Source of the DNA: Bacillota bacterium
GTDB taxonomy: Bacteria > Bacillota > Bacilli > Alicyclobacillales > SLC66
Direction: 5' to 3'
Assembly (NCBI GenBank): GCA_026627345.1
Contig: JAPNUP010000010.1
Span: 1 to 64,000, forward strand
DNA: 64,000 nt
The translations under genes were made by a program, and so were the position numbers. Under the pieces are notes generated by a model, which worked only from the letters and a program-made list of their open reading frames with translations, had not been told where the DNA came from and searched no databases. Below, piece by piece: positions 62,418 through 64,000 of this stretch (positions are counted from its first letter, which is position 1; every line of letters starts with the position of its first letter).

Positions 62418-64000
62418 TTAGGTAGCGATTGGGAATCGTACATGTATGGAGGTACCGCCCGCACCTGTATCTAGGTGGATCGTGGCATAGTGGTTACGAG
62501 CAATGGCGTAGCAGACAGCCAGGCCAAGCCCAGTTCCGTTTTCTTTCGTCGTCACGAATGGTGTGCCAAGCTTCTCCATCACGTGATCTGGGATCCCACC
62601 CCCGCTGTCCTGTATCAGCAATCTGACATGGTCACCTTCTGCATATGTGCCGATAGTGACCGTGCCGCCTTCGCTCATCGCCTCGAGCCCATTGCGAAGA
62701 AAGTTTAGTAACATCTGACGGATCTGTCCGCTGTCGAGCAGGAGATCTGGAACCGGACTCAGACTCAGTTGCACTTGCTTGTTGCCGATGGTGGCGTCTG
62801 CCTGAACAAGCGGGTAGAGGCTCTCGATCAATTCGTTGATATTTTGGTGCTTCGGGTTAAATATGGACTGCTTGGCCAACGAAAGATACTCTGTAATGAT
62901 CGCGTTGGCACGGTCGATCTCAGAAATCATAATGCGGTAGTGTGCTTTGCTACGGTCATCTGCACGCTGTTCCATCAGTTGCAAGAGTCCACGAACGGTC
63001 GTCAGTGGATTGCGGACTTCGTGTCCGATGCCTGCAGCCATTTCTCCGACGAGATTGAGCTTGTCGAGACGCATCATCTCAGTGGCAAATTGTGCTTCTT
63101 GGCGTGCAATCGACTCGAGGTGGGCTGCCGCTTCGCGTTCGCGCGCAGCCAGTGCAGCGTTCAGTTGGGCGCGATCGAGTGAGCGCGCAATCTGCTCGGC
63201 GATCATGCGCACAAGATAGATCTGCTCTCCTGTCAATGTAGGCTTGGTCCGCGATCCGAAAGCGACCGTACCAATGAGCTGACCGTGCGCCAATAAGGGT
63301 TCACAAATCAAGGACTGCAACCCTAGTGCATGAAGGTGGGTAAGCGGGTCTGGTGTAGAGACTAGCATGTGTTCTGCTATGTGCTCAGTACGCTCTTTCG
63401 CGACGACACCAGCGACTTGCGCGCCTAGAGGTACCCACGTAAAAGTGTCATCCTCGGCGATGGCTGTCAAGCCGTGCGCGTCCATGAGACGCAAGTGTCC
63501 GGTTTCCTCATGGAAAATGCGTGTGACCGCGACATCGAACCCGAGTTGCTCCGCGAGTGTGCCGATAAAGCGGCCGAACTGCCCGGCGTGAACAATGCTG
63601 CTTGTGACTTGCTGCGCGGCGTCGATCAGGAAAGCAAAATGATTATAGTTTTCATCGATAAGTTCTTTTATATGATCGTGTTGGCTCACATCGTGTAGGA
63701 GAATCGCTAGACCACCTGAAAACATATAAAGGTGCGTATGCCACCAGGTGCCATGTCCGACTTTGGCTCGAAAGGAGACTGCGGCACCACATTGCAAAGC
63801 GCGTTCTACGTTTTGACGAAAAAGCGGCTCGACCGACTCCGGTACCATTTCCCAAAAAGACTTGCCTGACAATGCAATCGATCGCAACCCGAGGAATGTC
63901 TCGCAGGCCGGGTTAGCGTAACGGATTCGCCAGTCTAGATCGAGCGCAATAAAGCCATCCGTCAGCTGTTCGAGTAACACGTCTGCGGACCAGTTGAATT
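62418..64000 (-). CDS. PAS/GAF sensor histidine kinase, 5' end outside the window
   Basis: At least 520 residues. A PAS domain (DGFIALDLDWRIRYANPACE) starts near 63960, then a GAF-like region (about residues 120-270), HisKA with the phospho-histidine in GHEVRNPLTTVRGLLQL, and HATPase_c with DSGGGIPDH and GTGLGLAVCYAI. No membrane segment is visible, so it is cytosolic in the part seen. The frame stays open from 63980 (GTG) to the right edge, so the gene may continue beyond the window. The HEVRNPLTTVRG motif is typical of sporulation-initiation kinases (inference). Confidence 0.92.
   Translation of the reverse strand, partial: FNWSADVLLEQLTDGFIALDLDWRIRYANPACETFLGLRSIALSGKSFWEMVPESVEPLFRQNVERALQCGAAVSFRAKVGHGTWWHTHLYMFSGGLAILLHDVSQHDHIKELIDENYNHFAFLIDAAQQVTSSIVHAGQFGRFIGTLAEQLGFDVAVTRIFHEETGHLRLMDAHGLTAIAEDDTFTWVPLGAQVAGVVAKERTEHIAEHMLVSTPDPLTHLHALGLQSLICEPLLAHGQLIGTVAFGSRTKPTLTGEQIYLVRMIAEQIARSLDRAQLNAALAAREREAAAHLESIARQEAQFATEMMRLDKLNLVGEMAAGIGHEVRNPLTTVRGLLQLMEQRADDRSKAHYRIMISEIDRANAIITEYLSLAKQSIFNPKHQNINELIESLYPLVQADATIGNKQVQLSLSPVPDLLLDSGQIRQMLLNFLRNGLEAMSEGGTVTIGTYAEGDHVRLLIQDSGGGIPDHVMEKLGTPFVTTKENGTGLGLAVCYAIARNHYATIHLDTGAGGTSIHVRFPIAT

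Noticed and set aside
1-64000. CRISPR arrays, tRNA or rRNA genes, prophage genes
   Set aside because: No regularly spaced repeats, cloverleaf-like sequences, rRNA motifs, integrases or phage structural genes were seen.

Overview
The window looks like chromosome of a moderately GC-rich, endospore-forming Firmicute, most likely a member of the Alicyclobacillaceae. The lineage call is inferred from gene content: a BstA/YfiT-type DinB protein, an RsfA-like N-terminus, a YheC/YheD-type ATP-grasp protein, a MrfA/MrfB pair, a Bacillus-type LexA box, a ydaO/yuaA (c-di-AMP) riboswitch and Tat-exported ferritin-like proteins. Genes are densely packed, TTG and GTG starts are frequent, and most starts have a strong AGGAGG-type ribosome binding site. 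I saw no tRNA, rRNA, CRISPR array, prophage or insertion sequence.

Layout. 1-5.1 kb: the tail of an upstream gene, a terminator, an SDR protein, cobyrinate diamide synthase, an MFS transporter, BstA and a second SDR. 5.2-9.2 kb: an ABC exporter followed by a response regulator and histidine kinase. 9.3-16.5 kb: a PIG-L deacetylase, glycosyltransferase plus HipA-like kinase, carbonic anhydrase, a membrane protein and a 1040-residue glycoside hydrolase. 16.5-24.9 kb: an RsfA-like coiled-coil protein, lytic transglycosylase, fatty-acid desaturase, a divergent MhqO/MhqD-like pair, a GH10 xylanase, a small membrane protein and an NRAMP-like transporter. 24.9-30.3 kb: a mutasome-type cassette (imuB-like, DUF6504-like, dnaE2-like, SRAP) behind a perfect LexA palindrome. 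30.4-42.6 kb: galE; an MreB-like plus MltG-like pair behind a c-di-AMP riboswitch and attenuator; two S9 peptidases; an SDR; Mn-dependent pyrophosphatase; a Gfo/Idh protein; an aldo/keto reductase. 42.6-50.2 kb: an isomerase-msrB-mrfA-mrfB run, NfeD plus SPFH proteins, and a frameshifted TIM-barrel isomerase. 50.2-53.8 kb: YheC/D, lactonase, FAD-Rieske oxidoreductase. 53.8-62.4 kb: tatC-tatA-ferritin with a second tatA-ferritin copy, msrA, two secreted proteins, a GH4 enzyme with its AraC-type neighbour. The right edge cuts a PAS/GAF histidine kinase.

Three points stand out. First, a dispersed intergenic repeat of about 60 bp with two potential hairpins occurs six times, usually just 5' of a gene's ribosome binding site; one copy lies between the c-di-AMP aptamer and its terminator. 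Second, a c-di-AMP riboswitch appears to control a divergent MreB-like actin together with a membrane protein carrying an MltG/YceG-like N-terminal-type domain but no catalytic domain. Third, a segment of about 1.15 kb carrying tatA and a Tat-exported ferritin gene is duplicated; the TatA proteins are identical although the DNA differs at six synonymous sites, and the second copy is joined to a decayed fragment of the nearby GH4 locus.

Genome maintenance is a further theme: the imuB/dnaE2/SRAP cassette has a clear SOS box, and a possible LexA-like site lies in the spacer of a promoter just upstream of mrfA. Redox and thiol protection (BstA, MsrA, MsrB, MhqO/D-like proteins, ferritin-like proteins) is the other.
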